Source of the DNA: Taxawa tesnikishii (nom. ined.)
Lineage: Eukaryota; Ascomycota; Dothideomycetes; Dothideales
Assembly: GCA_030247885.1 (NCBI GenBank)
Contig: JAPDRO010000023.1
Coordinates: forward strand, 186,001-250,000
Length of the DNA stretch: 64,000 nucleotides
Direction: 5' to 3'
Shown: piece after piece, positions 24,991 to 41,485 of the stretch
Layout of the letters: the number at the start of each line of letters is the position of its first letter
Numbering within the stretch: the stretch's first letter is position 1
Made by a program: the position numbers and the translations under genes
The notes under the pieces: model-generated
Databases searched by the model: none
What the model saw: the letters and a program-made list of their open reading frames with translations, nothing else
What the model was told of the DNA's origin: nothing

Positions 24991-26593
24991 CCCAATTTTT
25001 GAGAAGATGCCGCAAGGGCACCCTCAAGCGGATAGGACAACCGAACTGAATGCGAAGATGAGTAGTCTTGTATAGCCTGCAACTGTGCCCTAGCTAGATC
25101 CCTGGTCGAGCAGAGCCGCCGCGTCTTCGTTATGGTCCTAGGTAGCGCACTGGCCCGCTCGCAGCAGTCAGTCAGCAAGGATTTGTTCGAAAGTACTGTT
25201 CGCCGAACATATAGAGAGCAACGCAAAGTCTTGGGACGTATTCAACAGCCTACCTCTGACTCTTCGTCTAGCATCAGAACCTCGCCCACTTTGCCCCCGT
25301 TCCCATTCGAGAGGGCCAGGTATTGAAAGTCTTCCTGCAATTGTACCGCGTATGAATTGGAATGGATTCTCAGAGCGCCATAATAGTCGTTGCACACTAA
25401 GTCAAGGAGCCCGTCTGAAAACAATACTCCAATCATCTCCTCGAGGATGGATACTCTACGTCGTTGCCTACACGGTAACACGCCGATCTCCATAATAGAC
25501 TACACGGTAATCGTTCTGCTCGGACGCCGGTTCCAGCAGACATTGCGCCGTCATTGAGGGACGGGACAGGAACGAGTTGAAGTGGTATGCGCGAGTATCC
25601 TCTGCAGGCGGCCACGGGGCTGTGGCAGGCTGGTGAATCGTGGAAAAGTCTGCACCCTGGATGCGATCTATGCGGCGAAGGTTTTCAACGTATGGAAGAC
25701 TCTCAGTACAGCAATCCCACAGAACACGATCGACCTGGAGTCCTGTCATAGAAAGGGGTAAATTCAAGGCCTCTGCGATAGGGCTTGAGACGCGAACGAA
25801 TGGAATATTTTTATGGAGGTTGCTCCTCCGCTTTTCCGGTTCTGTTCGTCACGTTCTCCGGTAAACGCACCAGTGGCTGTATGCCGGCTTGAACACCGTC
25901 CAAAAGATTCGGGTTTCACCTGCAACTATGTCGATATGGTCTAAGAGTAGGATCTCTTGAACGACCCAAGTCCGGTTCCAGTACGGACGTCTTAGTAGAC
26001 GGGGTGCAATAGGACAGTGTTTAAAAAGCTGCCGCATGCTCCATTCGATCCAAGAGCCTAACTCTAAAAAGCATTAGGTTATCCTGTACTCCTCGGCCAG
26101 CTCTTGTGAGATAGCAACACCCACGCTAGGGTATTCGCCCAATGAGACTGTTGTGCTAGCGGTCTAAGAGTAAATTAACAACATACGCTGCACTTGAGAA
26201 TTGCGTTCTTCCAGATCGTCCTGGTTGATGCAAACCGCCTCGATGCAGACAAGCATGCCACCTTCCTCGTGTAGCTTGAAACCCAGGCGGGGCGATGAGC
26301 TATGCTTGCGCATCATAGCTTCACATTGTGACGGCCGATTAAGACACCACCAAAGATTGTCTCTGACAAGGAATATTCTGCCTCCGATTCAGATAGGTTT
26401 CTTCTGTTGGATTTCGTCGCCCCACAAACACGGGATTGCCGTGTAACGGGGTGATCTTTCCAGGAAAAGTACACAACTGGCAGTGGATTTCTCCCAAATC
26501 TCGAGACGGGAAGAGCCAAAGGTACTGTGTGATCTCTCCCGGCTTCAAGGAGTTGTACCCGAGCGGGTTTGCCTTGTGAAATTTAGTCTCCAT
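24990..26593 (-). pseudogene. degraded HET-domain (heterokaryon incompatibility) gene
   Basis: Minus-strand pieces carry the order of motifs of a HET-domain protein. There is an N-terminal LKPGEI..LWLFPSRDLGEI lead-in, a CLWGDE block matching the YxALSYxWGD signature, IEAVCINQDDLEERNSQVQR matching the WIDAxCINQxDxxERSxQV block, and RPYWNRTWVVQEI matching the RPWWxRxWVxQE block. Further down, SILEEMIGVLFSDGLLDL and similar stretches fit a C-terminal region. The pieces lie in different frames and no single long frame covers them, so the gene looks worn, with several breaks. HET proteins trigger cell death when genetically different hyphae fuse. The limits given are approximate. Confidence 0.7.
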
Positions 26594-28437
26594 CCTAAAA
26601 GAATTCAGGATCTCGTTGGATCTTGTGGCTGTTGGTAGTAAGAAGCAGTCCGTACGTCGACGCCTGCTTTGTTAAACGATGGGAGCAGAGGGAAGGATTA
26701 GGAACTGGAATGCGAGCGTCTGCACATGCGGACTTATTGCTTGTTGTTATATCATCTGCACAGCCTTTGAGGGAGGGGAAGTGCTGCTGAGCTGACGGTA
26801 TTGCCGCTCCGTGCAGCCAAGGGCAGATCAGCCGCATGTCGAGGGCTCAATACATCATTTCATCGCTGGAACGACGAAAAAGGAAGTGAATGCCATGGGA
26901 GTCCGAGAGGTCAATGAGGTGGTATTGCCCACTAAACAGAGCGAACAGCTCGAGACAGCAGCAGACAACGTTGTACAAAGCTCAACAACATGAAAGGCTT
27001 TTGACCGTATTTGGTGTTGAGCGAATGCGATCGAAAGACGAGAATGGACAAGGCTCGTTATGCATCCCGTGTCTTGCTTTGTCTTGCTCACTCAAAGCGC
27101 GCGCATAAGGAGCGAGGAACATCCGGGTTGTAGAAGCGCTCGCGCTCCCGGTCCAAATGCTGCCCACCGGAACGGCGTCTTGGTGTATCGGGATCCGTTG
27201 CCTAGACGGGAAGCGCACTTAGTGGGGACCGGTTTCCTAAAGTCTATTACCGTCCATAGCAGACTGGTGTTATCGCCTTTATCAGGCTTCGGGAGATTAC
27301 AGTGAGATCATCGCAGAGTGAGGCGTAGGAGTCTTGAGTGGCGTAGAGGCGGGAGGATGGGCTGGGCAGCGGGCCAGGTCGGTGCTCCCACAGAAAAGAG
27401 GAAAGGCTTGAAGCCCGGATGGGGATATGCCCCTTTCAGCTGACCACAAATCAACAAGCATCCGCCACCCGATCATGCAAGAATGCAACGTCGCCCGCAG
27501 CATCCCTGTGTACATGCACCCGCAACAACAACACGTTCAAAATAATAATCGATAGAAGTGGATATCGAATCAACAGCGAAGTCCCGAGATCCTCTCAACC
27601 CCTGTCTAGCGGCAAGCGTGCCAGCTGCATGAACCCTTGTGATTGGTAGGTCCCTGGTCGGTTTATTTACGCGCCATACCTGTTCCTGAAAGCAAATCCT
27701 CCGGTCCTCTTCTCCATAGTGGGTCCAAACACTATTGCTCGAAACAAGAGACACAAAATCTCCCCGAGAAGTCAAGTGCAACACGCTCTGGACACGTACA
27801 AGGCATGCTTGCAAGGGGCAGACGGCTCTCTTTGTAGGAGTTGGTGACGACGAGCAGATTGCGAACAAAGAAGACCTCATCTATATGCCCCTGTTGCTGA
27901 TGAACGCGCCGCAAGGTGAGACAAACGTAGGCGCTGGGTTGGCGACCAAAAATAAGCGAATGCACGCAATTACGCTAGCCTTGGGAGCGTTGGTCTGCGC
28001 GTGCATCTACAGCAATATGCGGCGGCATAAACCGTGGCCTGGCCGAGAGCACGTCCTCTCATTCCTCCCCCAAGATCTTGGGATCTCCTTCTCTCCGTCC
28101 TCTCTGCCGGACAACGTCGTCGCTCTTTGTTCCTTGTCACTCGTTATCCAACTCACCCAAGTCGTTCTTTGTAGATACTTAATTCTGGACGCCGAGAATA
28201 GAGCAAAACCACGAGTAGCATTCCAATATTCACTCCCCGTCACCTGGAACGACCCTCAGCCAAGACTGTCCCTCCTGAAACGTTCGACAAACCGTCCCCC
28301 TCTATAGCAACTCCCGCCGCCCGCAACTCCATGAGACTGGCCCTCGGTTGAAGCGACGTCGTGCTGCCTCTCTCCCTTTCGTCAGATCTGGAATCGTTAT
28401 CAGCACATTCGACGCGCGCTTGCTGCTCTAAGCGATA
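26594..28437. other. gene-poor stretch, nothing firmly recognised
   Basis: 1.84 kb between the HET remnant and the membrane-protein gene. The largest open frame (27735-28307, plus) has no recognisable domain, lies directly upstream of a real gene and is probably promoter or leader sequence. No tRNA, repeat or transposon was identified. Confidence 0.4.
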
Positions 28438-30414
28438 ATGCAGATATCTCATAAATTCTTACACCTTACACGGGGAGGAATCGCGCACCTTCACCAAGGG
28501 GCATCGGTTGCTAATCGCACTGTTGCGGAGACTGTGATACCTTCTGTGGTTCGCCGGGCAGCAGAGTCCTCTGCTACTTGCTCCTCAAATGCCGACTCCA
28601 ACACATGCGAGAAGCCTTCCGGCTCTGGAGGCACTGGAAGTATGATCATTGGTCTGAGCGCTGGGTCAGTCTTATGTCTGTCGCGCATGCTGAACAAACC
28701 ATCTCACATTGTCTAGTATTCCTATCGTAGCCGCAGCCCTACTGCTCTTCTTCCTTCATCGTCGCATCAAGCGGAGACAGGCACACGAGGATGCCAACGA
28801 CAAGCACGCGTCTCTCGACTTCGGTCTAGATAATGTCTCTTCTGGCGGGCCAAACAAAAGCAACAAGGTTCCTGAGATGGTTGTCACGGATACGGAAAAG
28901 TCGATTCGCCCGGGCGGTCGCAAAGGCGGTCGCGGAATGTCTATGGATATGGGCAGCCCATACCTACTCCCTGCTGCGATGAACGGTTCGCGAGAGTCAT
29001 TCCACTCCATGTCACGATCGATGCACGATGCTGAAGATCCGTACGGCCCTGTCGCAAGGAGCGACACCGACTCTGTTCGTGGCCCTCAGCTTCCGAAGAA
29101 GGGCAATGCTTCCACGTATACCCGCTCGACAAAACGTTCGAAGGAATCAATGGATGCTCCCATGCTCAAGAACGCTTCTAGGATGTCTCGCTATGATCCA
29201 AACGAACCATCATCACCGGAAGACAACCAGTCTGTGGACATGGCAGTATACAATCCTCCTCCTCGCAAGCAAAGTCTTTCTACTGCGCAGCCGCAGCCTG
29301 CATTCCGACCACGCAAAGACTCAATCCAGCAGCGTACAGTGGCACAGCGTGCACCCCCGCCAGCACCTTTGAACCTCCAGGCCAGCGCTCCTTCTCAGCA
29401 TTTCAACTTGGATGTCACGGCGCCATCTCCCGTGCAACCCCGACCAGTTAGTGGAAGGTACTCAATTGACGCGTCCTCGACTATGATCCACCAGCCAGTC
29501 TCCCAACCCACCGCCTATGCACAGGACGCTCAACGCGCGTCAGTCATGGGCTTGCGTCCTTTACCACCCGATGACCCGGCCGAGGACCCCGAACAACGCG
29601 CGAACCGCATCAGATCCTTCTACAAGGAGTATTTTGATGACTCGAGACCACACCCACCAATGCCTCCAATGCATCGTGGTCCATACGAAAACGAGTACGT
29701 CGCCGATCTGTACGGCGATGGCGGCATGTACGATGGTGGTTACGGTCAAGTTCAGGCGCCGTTCGCACAGCCGATGGGCCGTCGTGCAATGACACCGCCT
29801 CCTCGAGGAGCTGCCCAGATTGACGAGCGCCACCGCAGTCAGAACTCTGTGCAGTCGACCGGTCGTATGAACAACCGCCCTCCGCCAAAGAAGCAGCTTC
29901 CACCACCCTCAGCGCTGACCTCTTTGCCTTCGCCTCACCTGGTTGGTGATGGCCTTTCTCTGGTCGACTTTGCCCCACCAATCACCTACCGTGATCGCCA
30001 GGCCGGCCGTCGTCCAGACAGCCCGCTCGGCGTTCAGAGACCATACAGCCCAGCCGTGCCTGTCCACAGCCCCCTGGTCAAGAGCTACGATGACCTTGCC
30101 ATGATGCCAAGCCCGTGAGTGTTCCTTCAAAACGCTGAATGTCGCGAATTACTGACCCCTCTAGTTATGCACTCCGCAAATCGGGCACCTTCACCGCTCT
30201 CGACTTTGCACTTCCACCACGTTTCAAGAACCAGGAAGGCAACGCTAGCGACGCCGGCAGCATCCGCAGCAACCGTAGCGGCATCTCTGCCGTTCAACGC
30301 GAAGCCGTCCGCGCCGGGGCATACCGTGTCAGCCGCATCCCGAAGGAGATGGTCGGCACCACCAGCGACCTGGCGCAAACACTCAAGCCCACCTGGGACG
30401 TGCGTGCTAACTGA
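28438..30414 (+). CDS. single-pass membrane protein with long disordered tail
   Basis: Three exons: 28438-28664, 28717-30114 and 30165-30414, for 624 residues with an intact frame. A short extracellular or luminal N-terminus carries two Cys (SSATCSSNADSNTCEKP). It is followed by one transmembrane segment (SMIIGLSAGIPIVAAALLLF) and a basic stop-transfer sequence (HRRIKRRQ). The remaining 500 or so residues are hydrophilic and rich in Pro, Ser, Arg and Gln, with conserved-looking segments such as HASLDFGLDN, SPYLLPAAMNGSRESFHS and YTPSFxP-type tails near YALRKSGTFTALDF. The layout matches an uncharacterised conserved family of filamentous ascomycetes. A cell-surface sensor or polarity role is possible but unproven. 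No signal peptide is obvious. Confidence 0.85.
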
Positions 30415-31878
30415 TGAGCTGCTGTGCGCTCCCGATGGCGGGCACGTATGGCGATAACGGCAGGATCAAGAGCGCTGGCCCAGCCTTGGTCTTGGATGAA
30501 GACGTAACTGGCTTTCTTCACTTCTGCACATAAACGACATGTACAGCCCTCTGTTGGTTGGGTTTTGCTTCTGCGGGGTTCGCGTAGCGCTTTTTTCCTG
30601 GAGGGGGCTTGAGTTCTTTCCAGCTAGGCATTTTCTGTGGAGGAGCGTAGGGGACGCACACGGGCGCAAGAAACGGACCTCCTTCTCAGGCGGAGTTTAG
30701 TGTTTCAGCAGGCAGCTGCCTGATTTGTCTTTTGCGCAATGTTGGCCGAGCACGATTCTCATGGCGGTAGTCTTCTCCGAGGTTTTGCAACTTGTACATA
30801 TTCTTCCTTACTTTTTGAGAAAAGAGAAAGCGGCCGGAAGGCAGCAGTTCGATTTCAGCCAAGCCTTTGCGCTTTGGGAGTTACCGCGAAACCTTGCACT
30901 CCGCTGCCGTCCTGGTTCTGGGGTCACGACGACCTGACCAGGGTCGGCACTGCACTCGCGTATGTTGTGCCACCATGTCTCGGATGCGGTAGCTGCACCC
31001 GGCCCGAACCCAGACGTCCATTCGGCGTCGAGATACGTATCAATCTACGCACGTATTCGAGAGCACATGCAGTCACACCGTGTTCGGTGGCTGGCTTGCT
31101 GTACGGCAGAGTTTCCACTGTTGGACGGGTTCCAGCTCTTGTCGGAGCGGGGTTGATCATGGCGCCTTCGTTTCCGTCCATGGCATTGACGCCTCTCAAC
31201 AGCCCCGGTCGAGGACACTGCCAGATTATCACGAACAACCCGATCGCTTGCAGGAGGTCGCGCACCAGAATTGAGCGGCGAGGGTCCTAAATTGCTGGCG
31301 TTGCCTCAAGGCTTTATCTCGCCGCCGACAGGAAAGATGAAGCCCTCCATCACACTCAGCCAGGCAGGTATCCCACAGCATGCCAGGTCGCTCACCGCTA
31401 TCCCTGATTGGACGCCGAATCAACGCGGGCAACCGCAAACGACTCTAGTGTTCTTGGGCTTCGCTTATCAGAGCGAGTTGCACGTGGGAATCCCTGGCAG
31501 TGATCAAGCCAAGTCCATGGCCTTAACCAATACCTTGGGAGTAGCACAAGACGCGGCGTAGGGCCTAGGGCCGGGTGGTTCTGGAGTGCAGCGCACCTTC
31601 AGCTCTCCTCGTCTGCACCACCCCGAACAGGGCTGGCGCCCAAAGTTTAATGCTGCTGGAGGAGGGATACTAAAGCATCCCAGATGGCTGTGACAGCGGC
31701 TCTTGCGAAGGTTGAATTACTCGCGGAGCACCTAACCTTCGCCTTGAGCATTGCTTTCGTCGGTCAAGAACACAACGTCTTTGCAGCTCAGCGCCGTGCT
31801 GCACGAACGAAAACTGCTCCTCGAGTTCTGTAGCCTTCACAACCCGTAACATCAATCGGTACCCTGCTAGAAGTCAGC
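30415..31878. other. intergenic, nothing recognised
   Basis: 1.46 kb between two plus-strand genes. The 183-codon frame at 30739-31290 lacks any domain and overlaps frames of similar length on both strands, so I take it as chance. Confidence 0.4.
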
Positions 31879-32891
31879 ATGGGCCAACCGTTTCCTCCAT
31901 TCGAGCACCTTCCGCCGCCATCAGCACTGTATCCGCCGATCTGCGGACCGCCCATCTTCTCTGCATACAGTGCACCGAGCTACCCACATGGAGTGTTGGA
32001 GGATTCTCCATACTCTCAGATCAACCTCCTAACACCCAGCTCCTGCTACTCGGTGGAAGACATTGACCCTTTCGATCGGATCCCTCAATTCCAAGATCCT
32101 GCGACGGAGTACGAGGCAGTCCTATATGACGGACCAACCGCGGACGAAATGTGCATTCCAGTCGACGCTCCTCATCGGATCCCGTTCAGAGCACCGAACC
32201 ACTTTCACGAAGCCGCCTACAGCAGGCCCCGATCGTTCAACCTAGCCGACCTGCCAACAGCGGCATGGAATACAGCAATCGACTCCTACCCATCACACTC
32301 GCGGTCCACGTCCCTGCAGTCTCAGCTGCTCTCCTCTCCCCGCTCCTCCACAACCAGCGCCTCACCCCAACCCATCCACACGCACGCGACCCATCTCGAT
32401 CCCCCTCCCGACCACCACTCAAGCGCTCCACCAGCTCCCCCACCGCGACCTCGACGCCAGCCCCTCCGCGCTCGAACCGCTGCCGGCCCCGCCACCGCCT
32501 CCCGCACACGGCGGTCGAGCGCCGGTACCGCGAGAACCTGAACGCGCACCTGCAGGCGCTGCGGGCGGCGGTGCCCAGCCTGCAGCCCGGGCAGCAGGCG
32601 CGGCGACGCAACGTCGGTGACACGGATGCGGCGGAGGATGAGCCCAAGATCAGCAAGTGCGAGATCCTGATGGGCGCGGTCGAGTATATCGGACAATTGG
32701 AGAAGGAGAGGAAGTGGTTGGTGGCGGAGTTGGGGAGGTGTAGGGGAGCGGCTGGGGAGGGTCGGGGGAGTAGGGTAGCTCGGGTTGGATGGTTGGGGTT
32801 TATTTTCTTTATCTTTTTTCCCCCCAAAAATTTCTTTTGGATGGGATTTGGGGTTTATGGGTTTCTAGTCGCGGCGGTCTGGGTTTGCTGA
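31879..32891 (+). CDS. bHLH transcription factor
   Basis: DNA-binding regulator. An N-terminal Pro/Ser/Tyr-rich region of about 170 residues (MGQPFPPFEHLPPPSALYPP onward) lies in one frame. The bHLH lies in the frame one base back: basic region HTAVERRYRENLNAHLQALR, loop, then KISKCEILMGAVEYIGQLEK, coding at about 32500-32700. The His/Glu/Arg pattern of the basic region predicts E-box binding, and the Tyr in ERRYRE resembles the SREBP group that can also bind sterol-response elements. Joining the parts needs one extra base somewhere around 32330-32420, where several C4-C5 runs occur; the corrected length would be about 337 residues. The hydrophobic C-terminus (VGWLGFIFFIFF) may be readthrough past the true end. 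Confidence 0.75.
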
Positions 32892-33784
32892 CAGTGGGTG
32901 GTGTCTGGAGTGAGCGAAGGGGGGTTGGTTGGTTGGGTGGGTTGTGTCACTGAAAAAGCCACATGCTGAACGACTTGTACATGTAGTAACGAGATTACGA
33001 ATTCTGACAAAAGGAAACCGGAAGGGGCTGGCTGGTTCTGCGTTGCTTGACTCGCATACCATATATATACCATATATATACCATATATATACCATATATA
33101 TACCATATATATACCATATATATACCATATGAGCAGCTTTGTTGTAGTGCCACGCTCTGGGTTCCATCTCCATCGTGCGGCGTATGTGTGCGAAGAAGGT
33201 CTCGGTCTCAGCCTCGACTTTGCAATAATGTCGGAGCTCCGGACTTCAGTCCCAGTCCCAATCCCAGTCCCAGCTTCAAGGACGACTCGCAGGTTTTCTC
33301 GAGGGATGCTCTGGTACAGGTACCGGTAGGTGTTAGGGCTGGGATTACTTGTGCTTACTTGCAGAGCACCACAGAGTGAATAAATAGCACAGACATGATT
33401 GGCTGCAACCGAGGTGTTTCAGGCGAAGCGGCGAAAGCACGAAGCATGACGGAAGCAAAGCCGAAGTTCGCCGCGGCGATTTCAGAGAGAACAGAACACC
33501 GTCTCGAACATTAACATACATCAGAAAGTATTGTATCAAAAGACCACGCCACCGATATCGCCTCGCAACGCCCCTGTTTAATATACAAAGCAACACCACC
33601 TCTACCCTCTATCCTCCATCCTCTGCCCTCCGTACCTTCAGGAACGCCTCTCTCCCCGACTACAACACGACCTCCTTCGACCTCTCCAAAAGTCCACACC
33701 GTCCCGCCCCAACCCCTCGCGCCCCCCCCACCCCCATCACTCTTCTGCAAGAAAGCGACACGCCACGAGACAACAGGAAACAAC
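32892..33784. other. intergenic with AT minisatellite
   Basis: About 890 bp between the bHLH gene and hemB. It contains the 11-bp minisatellite listed separately and a short CAGTCC/CAATCC-type repeat near 33245-33275. No coding frame recognised. Confidence 0.5.
33059..33129 (+). repeat. 11-bp minisatellite (CCATATATATA, about 6.5 copies)
   Basis: Head-to-tail copies of CCATATATATA without visible variation. This is very AT-rich in an otherwise balanced window and could fold into AT cruciforms. It sits about 650 bp upstream of the hemB start codon. Confidence 0.9.
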
Positions 33785-35063
<1,279 letters not shown>

Positions 35064-35906
35064 AGCCCTTTATAAAGGGGAGTGGGGTGCCGCGAGAGCA
35101 CACCGCGTGCCCGTGGGGGGGGCCCCGTTCGGGACCGTGGTTTCGTCGAGCAGACGAGAGAGAGAGAGAGCGGAACGGGCCGTGGTTTCGTTTTGCAGGC
35201 GTCGAGAACAGGCTCGAGGGGGCGAGAAAGACTTGGCGGGGCGCTTGGTGGGCACGGCCAGCGCCCGCCCGTGGTGGTCTGCTGGAGGTTTCGAAGCAAA
35301 TGGCCGTCCCCGGTTTCCTCCGTGAGGTGTTCCTCCGCCGCCGGCGGAGAAGGGAGCTGCGCATGGGCACACCGTGACCTCTTTCTTTGTATGTGCGTGT
35401 GTGCGTGTGTGCGTGTGTGCATCTGTGCGCGAAGAGAAGGCGGAGGCATAAGCGGCGTCTGGTTGTGCCTTTGGGAACCCGGTCCCATTCTCATGATACC
35501 ACGAAGGGGAAAAAAGCAAAATTTTCCACCCTTGCTATCGCTCTATTGTCTATCCGTTCTCCTTGGTGTCATTTCTACGACATAAGTGCTTGAGTCATCC
35601 CGTTCGCCAAAAGAAGGGACACAAAATTCGGTAGGACAAGGGTGGGGAGTCGCAAGGGGCAGAGAGAATTGCAATAATTCTTGTCTTCCAAGGGTATACA
35701 TAGATCTACTCTCACAACAGCCACACCTACCTCGCTGCTACCTCGCTGCTCCCTCCCCCTATTCCTGCTTCAACCCGCCCGTCGAACCCGACTTCGCTCG
35801 TCGTCAATCGTGCATTCGAGCCGCTTGCAGCTCGTCCCCCTCAATGCAAACATCCAAGAGAAAGTGTTGCCGCGATCCGAAGAAGATACTTTCGGCCAGG
35901 ACCTGT
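35064..35906. other. intergenic, low-complexity patches
   Basis: About 840 bp between convergent hemB and SEC23. It holds an AGAG run near 35155-35171, a GTGCGTGT-type run near 35390-35425 and a duplicated CTACCTCGCTG near 35730. Open frames across it look like by-products of these patches. Confidence 0.5.
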
Positions 35907-38735
<2,829 letters not shown>

Positions 38736-40215
38736 GGTTGGGTCGTATGTGGGGAGGTGTTCTTGATGTTGCTCCCTAAGGGGCTTCTGAAGCTCTTCGT
38801 ACTCTCTCGCTGTACGTAGAAAATCGCGAAGCAGTGTAGCGGAGAGGAGAGATTTTCAACAGTGGTAATTGTATGGCGGTTCAGGGATAGAGGCAAGAGG
38901 TTGTTACAGCGGTAGAGCAACACTTGTAGCTTTCTGAGACCACGTCGCCGGCCGAGTTGCTCCAGATGCGGCTCACGCTTGGCAAGGGCCGTGGGTCCGA
39001 GCTCACACGGGCAAAACTTCATCCAGCATGTCCAAATCTTCTCCTTTCTTTTCTCATCTATGTTTTTCACGCCAGCTGTAAATCACATTACTATCGACAG
39101 CCCTTGCACTCACTGTGGCATGGCTGTTTTCGCGCTGCGCGGAGACCGACTACCCAACACTGGGCGCCGGCTTTGAAAGGCCATTCTGACCTTGACGAGA
39201 TTCTGGAATCAGTAGTGGTTACATCAACGAAACAAATAGAAAGAACTGAAGAAAGCGATCGTGCTCTTCCGAATAGGGCTCGTCGAAGCTCGATCAGAAA
39301 CCGCTTTTTCAAGATACCGTCAGTATTGAGAGTTGACTGCTTGTCACAATGCTCTTTTACCGTATTCGTATCGAGTATCCAGACTCTGTATAATGGATCG
39401 CCTATGGAGCGCCTCTCTTTGGCCAGCCTCTCTAGAGGGCCCTCCTCTCAAGCAGACGGCATCTTAAGGCCTGGCGCGTCTTCGTTCTGCGATCTACGTT
39501 AGGACTTGTGATAATGACTTGTTGACCCCTGCCAGGTACATCTCGAAACGTGTATGTACTAAATTCTATTGGCGGACCGGCAAGGCTGCCCACAATCTCG
39601 AACAATAAGAAGAGGGTCGCCGCGGTGAACATCTCATCCCTGTTGGTATCCTTTCGAGTTAGCACAGCACCTTTTGCTCAAGAAGGTTGGTATCTGTATG
39701 CAACCTCAACATGGTGCGCTTTGACGGTCCGCAGTGGCGCTAGCATTTCAGAGAGCCACACGCAAGCCTAAAGTTGGAGCGCGCCTTGTCTTTGCTACCA
39801 TCTCGTTAGACCGGTATAGTATCTTCCATTGTATTTCGTTCTGCTTGAGTGATATCCTCACCCGTAGTGCTTCACTCTCTTCACTTGTTTCTCACCACGA
39901 AAAGACAGTGCACTCACGCCACAACAATAGATCCGAACAACAACAACTGGATAATCAGCCTCTGAATAGGATAATGGCGAGCATTATGCTACAATGAAGC
40001 TCAACATCACGAGTCGTCTCTATTGTCCGTCAAGATGATTAAAAGAAGTTCTCATTCTTCCAAAAGCTGAGTTTCCTCCATCGTTTGTACATCTCACTAC
40101 TATCTTCCCCATCGTAATTCGCATCTCTCGTCCTTGTCTCGCTATAGCAGCTGGTCTGCTTTCCCTTTACCCCTTCTTAGACCGTATACAGGGCTGTGCC
40201 CTTTGTAATCTCACA
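38736..40215. promoter_or_regulatory. divergent promoter region SEC23 / Myb-like gene
   Basis: 1.48 kb between divergent genes. Several open frames up to 181 codons occur on both strands, but none has domain features and they overlap one another. No tRNA or repeat seen. Confidence 0.4.
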
Positions 40216-41432
40216 ATGACTTCCTCTTCCTCCCTAGCCTCCTGTTCCAATGGGGAGTTCGATTTGGAGTCGCTGGTCGACTTCACTGGCTGCCCGTATT
40301 CCTGGGGCTCCTGCGCGCCCTCTCCGCCGCGGACCTCACCGCGTACGACCCCTCCTTTTTCTCAGGTGCATACGGGTCGGTGCTAGCAGAAGACCGTCCC
40401 AGCCCGCATCTCCCATCGCTGCACCCCTCCTCCTATTGCAGTTGCCCCGAGTGCGTGGACTTTCACCGCCGCACCGCCTGCCCGGTTGCCTTCGTGAACC
40501 CCCTCGAAGTACTTCTCACCCTCCCACCCTGGCTCTGCTCCACGCCACCATCCCAATGTGAGCAGCCAACCGCGTCCGTCCGCGCCTCCTCTCCTGCCTC
40601 CCCCACGCCCACCACCTCCGGTTCCGCTCCCGTTCCGGCGGGCGAGGCCAGCATCACTTCCTCCGCGTCCGTCCACGCTCCGCCTCCGCCACCTCGCATC
40701 GAGGCAACCCGCTCTCCCTTCCCGCGTCCCACCGTCGAGAGCACCTCTTCCGGCCGCTCTTCATGGTCCGCCGAGGAAGACGCCGCCTGCATCGCCGCCA
40801 TGCGGCTCATCGTCTCCCGCGGCGAAGGCGGCACCGACGCCCGCTGGGCCGCCGTCAGCGCCATCATGGCCTCCCGGGGCTACCGCCGGCGCCCCAACGC
40901 GGTCAAGAACCAGTGGAACCGCCGACTGCGCGCTCTTTCAGGCGCCGAGGACCGTGGTGTGCGCAGGAGAAGCCAGGCGCTGAAGACGTCGCTCCTCGGG
41001 AGCAAGGTTCCCTCCGGTGCGGTGGAGAATAAGAGGGCCGGCAAGCAGACGGCCAGCGGAGCAAGCACCACCAAGCGCGCCCTCAACGATGCCGACAAGA
41101 GGCGCGTCGGCACCTATCGCAATGCCGGTGTCGCTGCTCGTGTTGCCTTCCGCCGACTCTTCAAGGCCAATCTGGCCGATTATGTTGCCCTCGTTTCTCG
41201 CGGGGCCGCAAGCGCGCCCCTTCCCGCCGCCGCTCAGCAGCCCCTGCCACGGCCATCACAGGCTGTCGGCCTCGAGATGGAGGATGATGGTGAGGAGGAG
41301 GAGGGGGAGGAGGATGACCCGGAACTCACCACTGGGTTGGAGGAACCGCTAGCCTTCGCTGACTCGGACGAGGAGCTCGCGCAGAACCTGTTCCGCGAGC
41401 TCAACGGCCTGCGCGCTACCCGTGGCCGCTGA
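40216..41432 (+). CDS. Myb/SANT-like DNA-binding protein
   Basis: Probable transcription factor. The start at 40216 (MTSSSSLASCSNGEFDLESLVDF) and the main frame (WLPVFLGLLRALSAADLTAYDP, then YGSVLAEDRPSPHLPS) are offset by one base near 40280, so one base is probably missing there. The corrected length is about 405 residues. A Cys-bearing segment (SSYCSCPECVDFHRRTACP) precedes a Pro/Ser linker. The SANT/trihelix-like domain follows: RSSWSAEEDAACIAAMRLIV, then TDARWAAVSAIMA and VKNQWNRRLRAL, with three spaced Trp residues. Next come a basic region and an acidic C-terminus (EDDGEEEEGEEDDP). The very high GC at third positions produces long shadow frames. Confidence 0.75.
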
Positions 41433-41485
41433 ATGTTGATAACATACTCGAGAAAAAGTTTTGTATTTTAGCTCGTGAAAACGTG

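Noticed and set aside
27735-28307. 190-codon plus-strand open frame
   Set aside because: No domain, no splice structure, lies directly upstream of a real gene; most likely leader or promoter sequence.
30739-31290. 183-codon plus-strand open frame
   Set aside because: No recognisable family, overlapped by similar frames on both strands, composition like intergenic DNA.
33059-33129. Tandem repeats considered as a CRISPR array
   Set aside because: The unit is 11 bp with no spacers, in a eukaryotic nuclear genome; it is a minisatellite.
35082-35585. Overlapping open frames of 109-167 codons after HEM2
   Set aside because: Arise from AGAG and GTGCGT low-complexity patches; no conserved motif in any frame.
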